Shown here piece after piece: positions 12,301-21,758 of a stretch of DNA of 64,000 bases. Every line of letters begins with the position of its first letter. Positions within the stretch are counted from its first letter, which is position 1. Both the position numbers and the translations under genes were made by a program. Below the pieces are notes generated by a model. The model was not told where the DNA came from and ran no database searches. It saw nothing but the letters and a program-made list of their open reading frames with translations. This DNA comes from Luidia sarsii (taxonomy: Eukaryota; Echinodermata; Asteroidea; Paxillosida; Luidiidae), in NCBI GenBank assembly GCA_949987565.1, contig OX465102.1:28735768-28799767 (forward strand). The letters are read 5' to 3'.

Positions 12301-15300
12301 TGTTTGTTCGCTTGACTTGAATAATAATAAAAAGCTGCATCCACTTAAACTCAGAGCCCCCTCCTTTGAGGGCTGCCCAATGATATCAGGGGGAGGCCTA
12401 TTCCAAATGTTGACAGCGACTGGCAACAAACTCCTGTCATAGTCCAGCAGAGTCTGGGCTCTTCTTGTGTGATCCCGAGTGCTGTAGCCAGGTTTACAGC
12501 TATTGGTTGTTTGCATGCGAATGAAAGCATAGACTAGTTGACTATTAAGGGAGGCCACTATCTAATGACTGAATGGGTCAGTTTGGAGAGTAACGAGTTA
12601 AGCCCAATAATCGTGACGTTACTACAGGGAGTCCTTTCGCTGGCGACTGTTTACTGTCCCCGATCATAATGTACAACAGCGCGCTATCATGTCTGACTCA
12701 AGCTACCACAATTCCATCACACACATTTCCCGCGATCAGTACTGTTTTCCATTCCTTTGTTAGCTTTGTTCACTGAATGAAGTATATCATACCCAGTCAG
12801 TTAAAACAAATCAAAAAACCCAAGCTTACTTCCTTCCACCACGAACTGCACAGGACCAGGACTGGCCTTTATAGTGTATCCAGAGGCATTGGCCAACATG
12901 GAGCCTGCACCGCAGGTCTGGTCATTTCTCTTCTTCTGTATGCTCCTCACACTCGGCCTGGATGCCATGGTAGGTCCGCACCAATCTCATGCCAGCCCTT
13001 TCTCTCTCAGTATTGCGTGCAAAACTGTCGGCCATGCAAAACAGAAAGCCGTCATCACTCTCGCCCTCTCTTCATCTGTCTCTCTTTCCTCTCTAATTCC
13101 ACGGTCACCAATCTTTTTCTCTCCCCTTACCCCCTCATCTCATCCCCCTCTCCATACTATGTCTCTCTCTCCCTCTCTCTCTCTCCCTCTCTCTTCCTCT
13201 CTCCCTCCCTCCCTCATTCTCTCTCTCTCTCTCTCTCCCTCTCTCTCTCTCTCCCCTCCCGCTCTCTCTCTCTCCCCTCTCTTTCCTTCTCTCTCTCCCT
13301 CTCCCCCTCTCTCTTTCTTTCTTTCTCCCTCTCTCTCTCTCCCTCTCCCTCTCTCTCTCTCTCTCTCCCCCTCTCTCTCTCTCTCTCTCCCTCTCTCTCT
13401 CTCCCTCTCCCTCTCCCTCTCTCTCTCTCTCACTCTCTCTCTCCCTCTCTCTCTCCATCTCTCTGTATTTAATTATCTCCATCTATATATCTGTTTCAAA
13501 CACTCTCTCCCTCCCCCTCTGTTCATCTATCTCTTTCCGTCGCTCTATACATCTTTTCCACTCTCTTTCTCCCCGTCCATCTCCTTCTCTTTCTCTCAAC
13601 CCCTCTCTCCCTCCCTCCACATCTTTCTCTCTCCCTCTCTTCATCTATCTCTTCCCCCTCGCTATCTTTCCTCTCGCTGTCTTTCTCTCCCCCTCACCCC
13701 CCTCTCTTCTCTATTTCCCTCTATCACTACCTCCCTCCCCCACCTCTCATTCCCTCCCTCTACTCCTCTCTTTCCTTTTCTTTTTTTCTCTCTCTCTGTA
13801 CATTTATCTGTCGATAGAATAGAAAGATGATGATGTCCAAACAACAAGCAAGCACTAATAAGAAAACCTTAGCTGTCTTTCTCTCCCCCTCACCCCCTCT
13901 TCCTCTCTCCCTCTATCTCTCTCTCCCTCCGACCCCCCACCTCTCACTCCCTCCCTCTACTCCTCTCTCTGTCCTTTTCTTTTTTTTCTCTCTCTTTACA
14001 TTTATCTGTCGATAGAATAGAAAGATGATGGTGTCCAAACAACAAGCAAGCACTAATAAGAAAACCTTATCTGTCTTTCTCTCCCCCTCACCCCCTCTCT
14101 CTTCCTCTCTCCCTCTATCTCTCTCTCCCTCCGATCCCCCACCTCTCACTCCCTCCCTCTACTCCTCTCTCTGTCCTTTTCTTTTTTCTCTCTCTCTTTA
14201 CATTTATCTGTCGATAGAATAGAAAGATGATGGTGTCCAAACAACAAGCAAGCACTAATAAGAAAACCTTATCTGTCTTTCTCTCCCCCTCACCCCCTCT
14301 CTCTTCCTCTCTCCCTCTATCTCTCTCTCCCTCCGATCCCCCACCTCTCACTCCCTCCCTCTACTCCTCTCTCTGTCCTTTTCTTTTTTCTCTCTCTCTT
14401 TACATTTATCTGTCGATAGAATAGAAAGATGATGGTGTCCAAACAACAAGCAAGCACTAATAAGAAAACCTTAGCTGTCTTTCTCTCCCCCTCACCCCCT
14501 CTCTCTTCCTCTCTCCCTCTATCTCTCTCTCCCTCCGATCCCCCACATCTCACTCCCTCCCTCATCTCCTCTCTCTGTCCTTTTCTCTTTTCTCTCTCTC
14601 TCTCTCTTTACATTTATCTGTCGATAGAATAGAAAGATGATGGTGTCCAAACAACAAGCAAGCACTAATAAGAATTTGTTGGGGGATGGACAATGTGTTA
14701 CTTATTTCCCTTCTGACCCTGTTTGCCGACGTTTGATTTAGTGCCCCGCCAACTGTCTTGTAAACTCTCCCACTGATTTTCGTGACAAAATAATATAGCT
14801 TCTCTTTCCGTTTCATCGAAGCATACTGAGTTACTCATCAAGTGTGTGAATTTAATTTCGGTTTCATATTGGGTTGTTCAAGACTGCGATGGTTTCAGCC
14901 GAAAACTGACTTGTTCCCTTCCCATTGTTCGTCCGAAATGAATAAATAAGTGTTAAATTTACACTGCGCCGAATCCTTGCTCAAAGTGTGTGGCAAAAAA
15001 TGAGTTAACATAGAAGATAGGGGGAGAGAAGGTGACATAAACTATTATAGAATCATAGATTAATGAATAAATGAAAACATATTTCGTGTTATATGATTTG
15101 GTAATCTTGTGTGAAAGCCTTTTCTGCTTCCCCCGAAGACTTTTAACAAGAAGGGACAAGATGACAGGAAATGACCAGAATGGAGTTATCGAACTCAAAC
15201 AGGGCACGATCTGAGCCACGTTATTTGTACGCACCTTGGGATTCTCCCTCGGCAACTCGATTGTTTCTCAAATACTGGCAGGCACGCCTCTACTGCAAAG

Positions 15301-18300
15301 CCTCTCCCTGCACACACACCCAAGAGCTGAGCCCAACAGCTAGCGAGTCCAGGCGTCGATTTTCACTAAACCCATCGTAACTTACGATCAATCGCAACAC
15401 GATGAGCCATGCACATAAACCATACGGCCTATCACATCTCACGATGGGTTATCCATCCTGAGTTGAGTTACGATGCATCGTACTATCTATCTATTTCCAT
15501 CAGGTCGGTTTCGGCCCCTGGTGACCATGTTGACAAGTAGCCCCCATGCTGATCTGTCCGTTGTTGTTCGAATTGTCTCTACGGGGGGGTCGGCCCACTC
15601 TTGCCAGAATGTTGTCCCACCATCTTGTTCTTGGTCTTCCGCGTCCCCTTTTGCCCTCCATCTTTCCTTGCATCGTGAGGCTTTGTGAAATCCACCCAAA
15701 CCAGAGGCCTAGGTTCGAATCCTAGTTCGGTGATTTTGTTTAAGTGCTATTCTGATAAGTAGATTTTTTCCTATACATAGTTTTTCATTCCTTTTGGGGG
15801 CGTTGGATTTTTTTTCTTCTATAATTCTCAAACAGTTTGCGATAGTAGGAACCGTGATGACGGTGATCATGGACTCACTGCCCTTGTCTTACATGCGTTG
15901 GAGATGGCTCGTAATACTGGTGGGCTGCTGCACGGGGTTTGTGCTGGGCATTCCCATGGTAACCCAGGTAGGTCTTAGCAGTCGGCTCATGGCAACAAAC
16001 TCCATGGAGGCATTCAATAAGACTTGAAAGGAGGAGGGGTCGGGGGGCTTGTCCATTTCAGTCCATGACTAGTTCTACCAGGACTCCGCACTTATCAAGA
16101 TTCCAATTTAACAGTGGCCATAGGCCTATATAGTGGCCACAAAGTGACTGTCATTCGGGCCAACGGTTGAAGGCCGCCTAAAGCAGATACGAAGGGCTTT
16201 ACCAGTAAGACCGCTCCCGCCAGGATTGTGAAGACCCTTGCGTCATACGCCCTACCATATTGTTTACCTACCTCTTTATAATGCACACAAGGCAGGCCGA
16301 ATGCTACCCTTTTTAGCACAAGCAGTACGAAATGAGAGGGCTCCTTGATTTTATAATGATTAGGCCATAATTATTATAGGAAGGTTTGCGGTGACACCAT
16401 GTATCAGGTCTCTTAAAGGAAGAGGTATGGCTCTGAAAAGAACCTGAGGGTAACTCGACGTTTCGACCAGTATGCTCTGGCCGTCATCAGGAGCTGCCTG
16501 ATGACGGCCGAAACGTCGAGTTACCCTCAGGTTCTTTTCAGAACCAAACCTCTTCCTTTAAGAGACCTGATACATGGTGTCACCGCAAACCTTCCTATAT
16601 TGATTCACCCACCATGCAAAGCCTGAAGTCTCATTTAGGCCATAATTATGAGATACCGCCTGAAGCGATGAGTTACCGCCTCTTTTTAGAGCCACACTCC
16701 ATCGCGAAAGAGGTGCCTTATAATGGCGTCATTGCAAACTTTCTACTCTTTCCACTTTGATTATTTTCCTCTGAAACTGTTTTCCTCTTCACCTTCCAGG
16801 GTGGCTTGTACATACTGACCATCGTGAATGACTACGTCGGTGGCTTCTCTCTGATGGCCATCTCCATCTCCTATTGCTTTGCTATCTGCTACGTGTACGG
16901 CCTCAATCGCTTCGCTCAGGACATCAAGAGCATGCTGGGCTTGGCTCCTAACATCTACTGGAAGGCCACGTGGTCCTTTATATCACCCGTGGCGCTGCTG
17001 GTAAGCCGCCGGTAGAAGCCAAGATGTGACGTCAGTGATCTGAGGGTTCGTCCAGCTCGATGTATGGTTATAGCATTGCATGCTCCGTCCTTTCCCTGAT
17101 TGCATTCTGAAAAAAAACCAATCATACAGGCTGCCCAGGTAGGTTTCCAACCAGCTGGAAAAAGTATATAGGCCTATTGTAGGCCTATACAGGTAGCTCG
17201 GGCAATATTCGAAACTGGCGGGGAAAAATACAGGCAGAGTAGGCAGGATTCGCACCCGAGACCCTTAGTACGAGAGTATCATCTGAAATGTGCTTGGCCG
17301 GATTGCCTGCTGAAATGATACAGGCAGCTCGAGGGGGATTCGAACCTGCAACTCCTTTTGTTTAGTGCAGGCGTCTTAACCACTTGAGTAGCCAGTTGGA
17401 TGAGGTCGTGTGGTAGAGTCAAATCTGTATAGGGGCAGTTACTTACCGTGTTCAATCCGATGTGAGAATGAATATCAGGGTTTGCCCAACTCAACGCATA
17501 TACTTGGGGCATGCAGTGCATATACCCTCTCTATGTTTTTAGATGTGTCTTTTGTGTGCACTTCCGGTTGACTTACAGATAGTGATCGTTGCCAGCTTCA
17601 TATTCTATGCGCCGTCGGGCTACAACGGTAAGGAGTTCCCGATGTGGGCCCAGGCACTGGGCTGGATGATGACCCTGCTGTCCTTTGTGGTCATCCCGGC
17701 CTACGCCATCTTCGCCCTGATCTTCCGGGCAGACGGCCCGCTCCGACATGTGAGTTGCAAGGCAGACCATGTGTTCGAGTCACACAATATCTACGTCCTA
17801 GTCCGAGTCACACAATATCTACGTCCTAGTCCGAGTCACACAATATCTACGTCCTAGTCCGAGTCACACAATATCTACGTCCTAGTCCGAGTCACACAAT
17901 ATCTACGTCCTAGTCCGAGTCACACAATATCTACATCCTAGTCCGAGTCACACAGTATCTACATCCTAGTCCGAGTCACACAATATCTACATCCTAGTCC
18001 GAGTCACACAATATCTACATCCTAGTCCGAGTCACACAATATCTACATCCTAGTTCGAGTCACACAATATCTACGTCCTAGTCCGAGTCACACAATATCT
18101 ACATCCTAGTCCGAGTCACACAATATCTACGTCCTAGTCCGAGTCACACAATATCTACGTCCTAGTCCGAGTCACACAATATCTACGTCCTAGTCCAAGT
18201 CACACAATATCTATACATCCTAGTCCGAGTCAAACAATATCTACGTCCTAGTCCGAGTCACACAATATCTACATCCTAGTCCGAGTCACACAATATCTAC

Positions 18301-20480
18301 GTCCTAGTCCGAGTCACACAATATCTACGTCCTAGTCCGAGTCACACAATATCTACATCCTAGTCCGAGTCACACAATATCTACGTCCTAGTCCGAGTCA
18401 CACAATATCTACGTCCTAGTCCGAGTGACACAATATCTACATCCTAGTTCGAGTCACACAATATCTACGTCCTAGTCGGAGTCACACAATATCTACATCC
18501 TAGTCCGAGTCACACAATATCTACGTCCTAGTCCGAGTCACACAATATCTACATCCTAGTCCGAGTCACACAATATCTACGTCCTAGTCCGAGTCACACA
18601 ATACCTACGTCCTAGTCCGAGTCACACAATATCTACGTCCTAGTCCGAGTCACACAATACCTACGTCCTAGTCCGAGTCACACAATACCTACGTCCTAGT
18701 CCGAGTCACATAATACCTACGTCCTAGTCCGAGTCACACAATATCTACGTCCTAGTCCGAGTCACACAATATCTACGTCCTAGTCCGAGTCACACAATAT
18801 CTACGTCCTAGTCCGAGTCACACAATATCTACGTCCTAGTCCGAGTCACACAATATCTACGTCCTAGTCCGAGTCACACAATATCTACGTCCTAGTCCGA
18901 GTCACACAATATCTACGTCCTAGTCCGAGTCACACAATATCTACGTCCTAGTCCGAGTCACACAATATCTACGTCCTAGTCCGAGTCACACAATATCTAC
19001 GTCCTAGTCCGAGTCACACAATATCTACGTCCTAGTCGGAGTCACACAATATCTACATCCTAGTTCGAGTCACACAATATCTACGTCCTAGTCCGAGTCA
19101 CACAATACCTACATCCTAGTCCGAGTCAAACAATATCTACGTCCTAGTCCGAGTCACACAATATCTACGTCCTAGTCCGAGTCACACAATATCTACGTCC
19201 TAGTCCGAGTCACACAATATCTACGTCCTAGTCCGAGTCACACAATATCTACACCCTAGTCCGAGTCACACAATATCTACGTCCTAGTCCGAGTCACACA
19301 ATATCTACGTCCTAGTCCGAGTCACACAATATCTACATCCTAGTTCGAGTCACACAATATCTACGTCCTAGTCGGAGTCACACAATATCTACATCCTAGT
19401 TCGAGTCACACAATATCTACGTCCTAGTCCGAGTCACACAATACCTACATCCTAGTCCGAGTCAAACAATATCTACGTCCTAGTCCGAGTCACACAATAT
19501 CTACGTCCTAGTCCGAGTCACACAATATCTACGTCCTAGTCCGAGTCACACAATATCTACGTCCTAGTCCGAGTCACACAATATCTACGTCCTAGTCCGA
19601 GTCACACAATATCTATACATCCTAGTCCGATTCAGTCGAGTCCGAGTCCGACTAACATCTCTCCGAGTCCGACTCCATGTTACATCTATCGAGTCCCAGT
19701 CCACGTCTGGACCCATTCAGATCGAGTTTCAAGTCCCAAGTCACAGAGAAATAGTCTCGAGTCATCAGCTTCATATTTAATAGCCCAACTGTATTAGAAA
19801 TGTATTTGCCAAATAAACAACAACTGGTCTTAGGCTTACTAGCATAGTGCATCATAGAAAATACTCGAGTAAAAGCATTGAGAGAACCTCATTTGATCAG
19901 CCTTATGTCCCACTACCACAACACGAGTCTGTGAAAAGCCACCAGCTGACAATTGCAGTCAACATCGTGGTGTGCAAAGAGCTATTGTTTTCATTGTGGG
20001 CTTTTTCAATAATGAAAGTCTGAATCCATATCCATGTCGGTAGGTCTGAGTCGTTGTCGTGATTTGGCATCGTGACTCGAGTCCGAGTCTGAGTCAGATG
20101 GACCCAGTCCGAGTCATTTGTTATCATGACCCGAAACCTTTGGCCCTCTATGGAGGGGCTTACATCGGTAGGTTTACATTTTGGTCATCACAGTATTTTG
20201 TGTCGTTTGGGGGTGTTTACATTTCCGGCAGCGCATGAAGACACTCTTGCGTCCAACCTGGGACTGGGGTCCGGCCCTGAACCAGCATCGCCAGGAAGCC
20301 GGCTACCCGCCCCTCCCGGAGGACGGCTCCGCCCCCGCCTCTGCCCCCTCCCCGCTGGAGCTGAAGGCGGACGAGGCCAGGGCGCCCTCTGTGGCCGTGG
20401 TCGCCGCCTCCTCCCTCGTCCGGCCCGAGGCTGAGCCCCCTCTCAGCTACGACCAGAGCATACAGGTGGAGCTGACTTAG
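3388..20480 (+). CDS. SLC6-family Na+/Cl- dependent transporter, GlyT-like, copy A (spliced gene)
   Basis: Thirteen coding exons join in frame to 626 residues, a normal SLC6 length: 3388-3396, 3868-4018, 4612-4743, 5261-5483, 6875-7007, 10436-10570, 11365-11468, 11982-12106, 12854-12969, 15836-15967, 16800-17000, 17579-17749, 20232-20480. The family couples Na+ and Cl- gradients to amino-acid or neurotransmitter uptake at the plasma membrane. Family landmarks are [12 protein letters not shown] and [13 protein letters not shown] (TM1), SYNKFHNNC (TM6 end), [12 protein letters not shown] (before TM8) and NDY in TM10. Gly37, where monoamine carriers have Asp, and the tail motif [10 protein letters not shown] point to the glycine/proline branch; substrate is unproven. 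Cl- site residues (Gln and Ser in NQVCYS, Asn and Ser in NCGTS) are kept. Odd: Pro40 replaces the Na1-site Asn, Ala375 the Na2-site Ser, and Gly381 a conserved Glu. No stop or frameshift is seen. Confidence 0.88.
3868..4018 (+). CDS. SLC6 copy A exon 2: N-terminus and TM1
   Basis: Acceptor ATTGCAG, donor G|GTGAGT. Encodes the cytosolic [18 protein letters not shown] stretch and TM1. The unwound TM1 motif reads [10 protein letters not shown], whereas the family has GLGNVWRFPY; the Asn normally coordinates the Na1 sodium. Confidence 0.92.
4612..4743 (+). CDS. SLC6 copy A exon 3: TM2 and first intracellular loop
   Basis: Acceptor TTTTCCAG, donor G|GTAAAT. Encodes [15 protein letters not shown], then [20 protein letters not shown], the well-conserved TM2/IL1 signature (E.xxGQF). 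It joins exon 2 through a split Gly codon. Confidence 0.92.
5261..5483 (+). CDS. SLC6 copy A exon 4: TM3 and most of extracellular loop 2
   Basis: Acceptor CTCACTCAG, donor CA|GTGAGT. TM3 has the IYYN motif. The loop has the two-cysteine pattern ([10 protein letters not shown]) expected to form the family disulfide and three N-glycosylation sequons (NVS, NYT, NLT). The loop is short for the family. Confidence 0.92.
5815..6118. mobile_element. MITE-like inverted repeat in SLC6-A intron 4
   Basis: Two arms (about 5815-5930 and 5990-6118) carry inverted copies of GAGTGAATAATTCAC-type sequence, with many GAGTGAAA and TTTCACTC words. No coding capacity. Confidence 0.6.
6119..6874. other. SLC6-A intron 4, remainder
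   Basis: Holds a tRNA-like block at 6345-6480 (GGAGAGCTCATCGGGTGG as A-box-like, GGTTCATTTCT as decayed B-box), probably an old tRNA-derived SINE. Otherwise AT-rich and featureless. Confidence 0.45.
6875..7007 (+). CDS. SLC6 copy A exon 5: end of EL2 and TM4
   Basis: Acceptor CTTGCAG, donor AAG|GTAAGT. Encodes a loop ending in [12 protein letters not shown], then TM4 ([16 protein letters not shown]) and KGIKASGK, the family motif that leads into TM5. Confidence 0.92.
7165..9860. repeat. 61/62-bp minisatellite in SLC6-A intron 5
   Basis: About 43 head-to-tail copies of a unit starting GGACCTATCACATTGCAGTC, then TTGATGACATGGCAGTGAGT and GTGATAGTGAGTGGATATGG. Units alternate between 61 and 62 bases (TCTTGATG against TCATTGATG or TCGTTGATG) and between GGATATGG and GGATAGGG, so higher-order patterns are present. 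Minus-strand open frames here are artefacts of the period. Confidence 0.97.
9861..10435. other. SLC6-A intron 5, tail
   Basis: Unique AT-rich sequence with one degenerate hairpin-family block at about 10305-10390 (CAGGATCGGAACGTCAGGCC). Confidence 0.5.
10436..10570 (+). CDS. SLC6 copy A exon 6: TM5 and start of EL3
   Basis: Acceptor TGCTTCAG, donor AAG|GTGAGA, phase 0 at both ends. [16 protein letters not shown] matches the family motif K-VVYFTATFPYVVL. It is followed by the loop [21 protein letters not shown]. Confidence 0.93.
10748..11112. mobile_element. 365-bp long-TIR MITE in SLC6-A intron 6
   Basis: The left arm has GGGAAAGGCCACCATTATCA and GGCGCGCTATTGGTTGC; the right arm has the reverse complement in order (GCAACCAATAGCGCGC, then GGTGGCCTTTCCCATCC). 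The arms are about 100 bases and the centre is rich in TACATGTA and TAGGCCTA. Lacks a transposase. Confidence 0.75.
11365..11468 (+). CDS. SLC6 copy A exon 7: TM6
   Basis: Acceptor CGTGCAG, donor AG|GTAAAG. Encodes [14 protein letters not shown], then [15 protein letters not shown]. The Gln and Ser of NQVCYS are the chloride-site positions and are intact. Confidence 0.93.
11469..11981. other. SLC6-A intron 7
   Basis: About 510 bases; no repeat or RNA recognised. The pyrimidine-rich stretch before 11980 is the acceptor tract of exon 8. Confidence 0.5.
11982..12106 (+). CDS. SLC6 copy A exon 8: TM7 and start of EL4
   Basis: Acceptor GTGCTGCAG, donor G|GTATGT. Encodes [18 protein letters not shown], then [15 protein letters not shown]. 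The Asn and Ser of NCGTS complete the chloride site. FMAE plus [12 protein letters not shown] is the usual EL4 lead-in. Confidence 0.93.
12240..12560 (-). mobile_element. Truncated non-LTR retrotransposon, ORF2 C-terminus
   Basis: Minus-strand frame 12558-12274 reads like the end of a LINE reverse-transcriptase protein: a [15 protein letters not shown] block, then [15 protein letters not shown] and PSKEGALSL, matching the family pattern R.H.RR...S..P.A...WN.LP. It is 5'-truncated. At the 3' end (12240-12265) the minus strand ends in an A-rich run. Related pieces recur near 32790-32860 and 39950-40045. Lies in SLC6-A intron 8. Confidence 0.65.
12854..12969 (+). CDS. SLC6 copy A exon 9: EL4 and first part of TM8
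   Basis: Acceptor CTGCACAG, donor ATG|GTAGGT. Begins [12 protein letters not shown] and ends [10 protein letters not shown]. The family has LGLDS (or a Thr) here; the Ser hydroxyl binds Na2. Copy B has Ser at this place, and that is the only residue change in this 39-residue exon. Confidence 0.93.
13130..13800. repeat. CT-rich microsatellite in SLC6-A intron 9
   Basis: Almost pure pyrimidine on the plus strand, with (CT)n, CCCTCT and TTTC variants. Long open frames of Ser/Leu/Pro repeats on plus and Arg/Glu on minus are composition artefacts. Confidence 0.95.
13800..14690. repeat. 202-bp tandem repeat in SLC6-A intron 9
   Basis: Just over four units, each beginning with CATTTATCTGTCGATAGAAT and AAACAACAAGCAAGCACTAA followed by a CT-rich tail. 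Units are nearly identical, so the expansion is recent. Arm B (63075-63170) has only one copy. Confidence 0.93.
14691..15835. other. SLC6-A intron 9, remainder
   Basis: Shared with arm B (61871-63060, inverted). A tRNA-like B-box (GGTTCGAATCC) lies at about 15712. Near 14940 it is the empty site for the hairpin inserted in arm B at 62581. Confidence 0.6.
15836..15967 (+). CDS. SLC6 copy A exon 10: end of TM8 and TM9
   Basis: Acceptor CTCAAACAG, donor CAG|GTAGGT. Reads [13 protein letters not shown] at the start, where the family and copy B keep a Glu (LET or LEG). Ten of 44 residues differ from copy B, against 1 of 39 in exon 9 and 5 of 67 in exon 11. Confidence 0.92.
16380..16608. mobile_element. 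Family-2 palindromic element with hammerhead-like core
   Basis: A near-perfect 229-bp palindrome. The arms begin GGAAGGTTTGCGGTGACACC and end with its complement. On the minus strand 16490-16461 reads CUGAUGA, a 6-bp stem (GGCCAG/CUGGUC), then GAAAC-GUC, the order of a hammerhead ribozyme core. The right arm has CTGATGACGGCCGAAACGTC with the stem loop deleted. Located in SLC6-A intron 10. Confidence 0.75.
16800..17000 (+). CDS. SLC6 copy A exon 11: TM10 and start of TM11
   Basis: Acceptor CCTTCCAG, donor CTG|GTAAGC. Encodes [12 protein letters not shown], then [18 protein letters not shown], then [10 protein letters not shown], all close to the GlyT/PROT branch. Confidence 0.94.
17220..17405 (-). 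repeat. tRNA-derived SINE-like blocks, minus strand
   Basis: On the minus strand an A-box-like GGCTACTCAAGTGGTTAAGA is followed about 45 bases later by GGTTCGAATCC (B-box). A second B-box lies near 17245. No proper cloverleaf or acceptor stem, so not a tRNA gene. The inverted partner is at 59990-60185. Confidence 0.55.
17579..17749 (+). CDS. SLC6 copy A exon 12: TM11 end and TM12
   Basis: Acceptor GACTTACAG, donor CAT|GTGAGT. Encodes [16 protein letters not shown] and [20 protein letters not shown]. The donor lies under 30 bases from the start of the 28-bp minisatellite. Confidence 0.94.
17770..19645. repeat. 28-bp minisatellite in SLC6-A intron 12
   Basis: About 66 units of GTCACACAATATCTACGTCC plus TAGTCCGA, with ACGTCC/ACATCC and ATATC/ATACC variants. 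It starts just after the exon 12 donor and ends in degenerate GAGTCCGAGTCC sequence. The same array, inverted and half as long, is in copy B. Confidence 0.97.
19646..20231. other. SLC6-A intron 12, tail
   Basis: Decayed GAGTC-rich sequence leading to unique sequence, matched inverted at 58133-58720 in arm B with few differences. No gene seen. Confidence 0.6.
20232..20480 (+). CDS. SLC6 copy A exon 13: cytosolic C-terminus and stop
   Basis: Acceptor TTCCGGCAG, stop [23 protein letters not shown] is close to the juxtamembrane tail of glycine transporters. A Pro/Ala-rich stretch follows, ending IQVELT. I see no clear AATAAA within a few hundred bases. Confidence 0.92.
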   Translation, partial: RMKTLLRPTWDWGPALNQHRQEAGYPPLPEDGSAPASAPSPLELKADEARAPSVAVVAASSLVRPEAEPPLSYDQSIQVELT

Positions 20481-20794
20481 AGGTAGCGGCCCACCAGATA
20501 GAGCTCCCATCTCCCATCAGTGCACGGTAGCAGTGGCAGCAAACTGCGGAGGAAATCGACATCTTAGATCGAAATCAGTCAAGTGTCAGAGAGCCTGTTT
20601 CTGTTCAGTCGACACCAAAGGATATGATAAAACTGTTTGTTTTCTCCTAATGTCTACAGTCTACATGTGCATGGCTATTTCATTAGGGAGCTGTTTTAGA
20701 GTTTTGGAATATGTTTGAAGAACATTCTATTTCATATCCTAATTTTCACTCACTAAAAATTAATTAATTTCCTTAACATTAATTTTTAACATTT

Positions 20795-21010
20795 AGTGTG
20801 CCTGAAGTTTCGATCCTAGCAGGACCTTTCTCAAAGGCAGAGTGACAAGGACAACACAGGTACACGAAGGAAGGGGGAAGAGAGTGAATAGGACATGGAT
20901 GAGAAACAAAGGACAAAGAGTAAAGCTGGAAGGGTGAGATCAAAGGAAAGGGCAAGGAGTAGGGCAGGGATTAGTGAGAAGAGGGGGAGAGATCAAAGAG
21001 AGAAGTATAA
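20795..21010 (-). mobile_element. Penelope-like 3'-end fragment (family-1 motif plus 3' region)
   Basis: TTTCGATCCTAGCAGGACC, then TTTCTCAAAGGCAGAGTGAC and a purine-rich stretch, the same order as at 44850-45120, where the stretch runs on into an endonuclease remnant. This copy stops before the coding part. Confidence 0.6.
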
Positions 21011-21758
21011 AGTATAATTTTTGTTAGGCTTTTAGTCGGTGTAAGGAAGACTTGCAAGAGTAGGTTTCAGACAGAAGAAGTACGGACTCAATTCAAGTAC
21101 ATTGTAATTACATATTGATTGACACTATACAAGGCAACTTAAGCAAACATGACGGCACTTATTTCCGTCACAAAGTTGCGGGTCTGATTTTTCGATTCAA
21201 ACAGACCTTTCTCAAAGGTCCTGTTTGGATCGAAACGACAGGCCCTGTACAGTTTGAGATTTGCATTAATTATATATGCAAGTAAGCAGTTTGTAAAATG
21301 TTTGTATATTCCTCGTAAATTTCAACAAATAGGATTCGATCCCTGCAAGACCTTTTCCCAGAAGCAGAATGGAAAAGACGGGCCCTCTCAATTTTTGAGA
21401 TTTTCAGGCAAAAAAAATAATGATTGCGAGTAATTTTCAGTCAGCAGCTTGCGACAATTTTCCATTATTACTTCACCCACGAAACGGTGACGTAGAAGAC
21501 AGTCGTGATGTTGTGATTATACTTGGCACTAACCTGCGGCTGGTTGCTGCCCAAGATTTATAGAAAAGTAGCCCGAAGAAGGTCCATTTTAACTTAAAGA
21601 AGCCAGGGTATGAATGAAATTGATCATAAGTCGGAAGTTTACCAAAGCGGATGTTCCACGCCCGTAAAGCATCCCCTAGATTTTGAGAGATTTTCTTAAG
21701 TTCATGATTTTGTTTAATCTGATTTTTTCGGTGATATCTTAGACAGTGTGCATGTATA
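21011..21758. other. 3' flank of SLC6 copy A
   Basis: Contains two decayed hairpin-family pieces (21185-21250, 21330-21400), both present inverted in arm B (57150-57385). No gene seen. Confidence 0.55.

Noticed and set aside
12874..13830. 318-codon frame rich in Ser/Leu/Pro, and its Arg/Glu complement
   Set aside because: Low-complexity CT microsatellite reading on from SLC6 exon 9 past its donor.
17315..17405. Possible tRNA gene (also 32960-33040, 52635-52730, 60000-60075)
   Set aside because: A- and B-box-like words are present but acceptor and anticodon stems do not form; better read as tRNA-derived SINEs.
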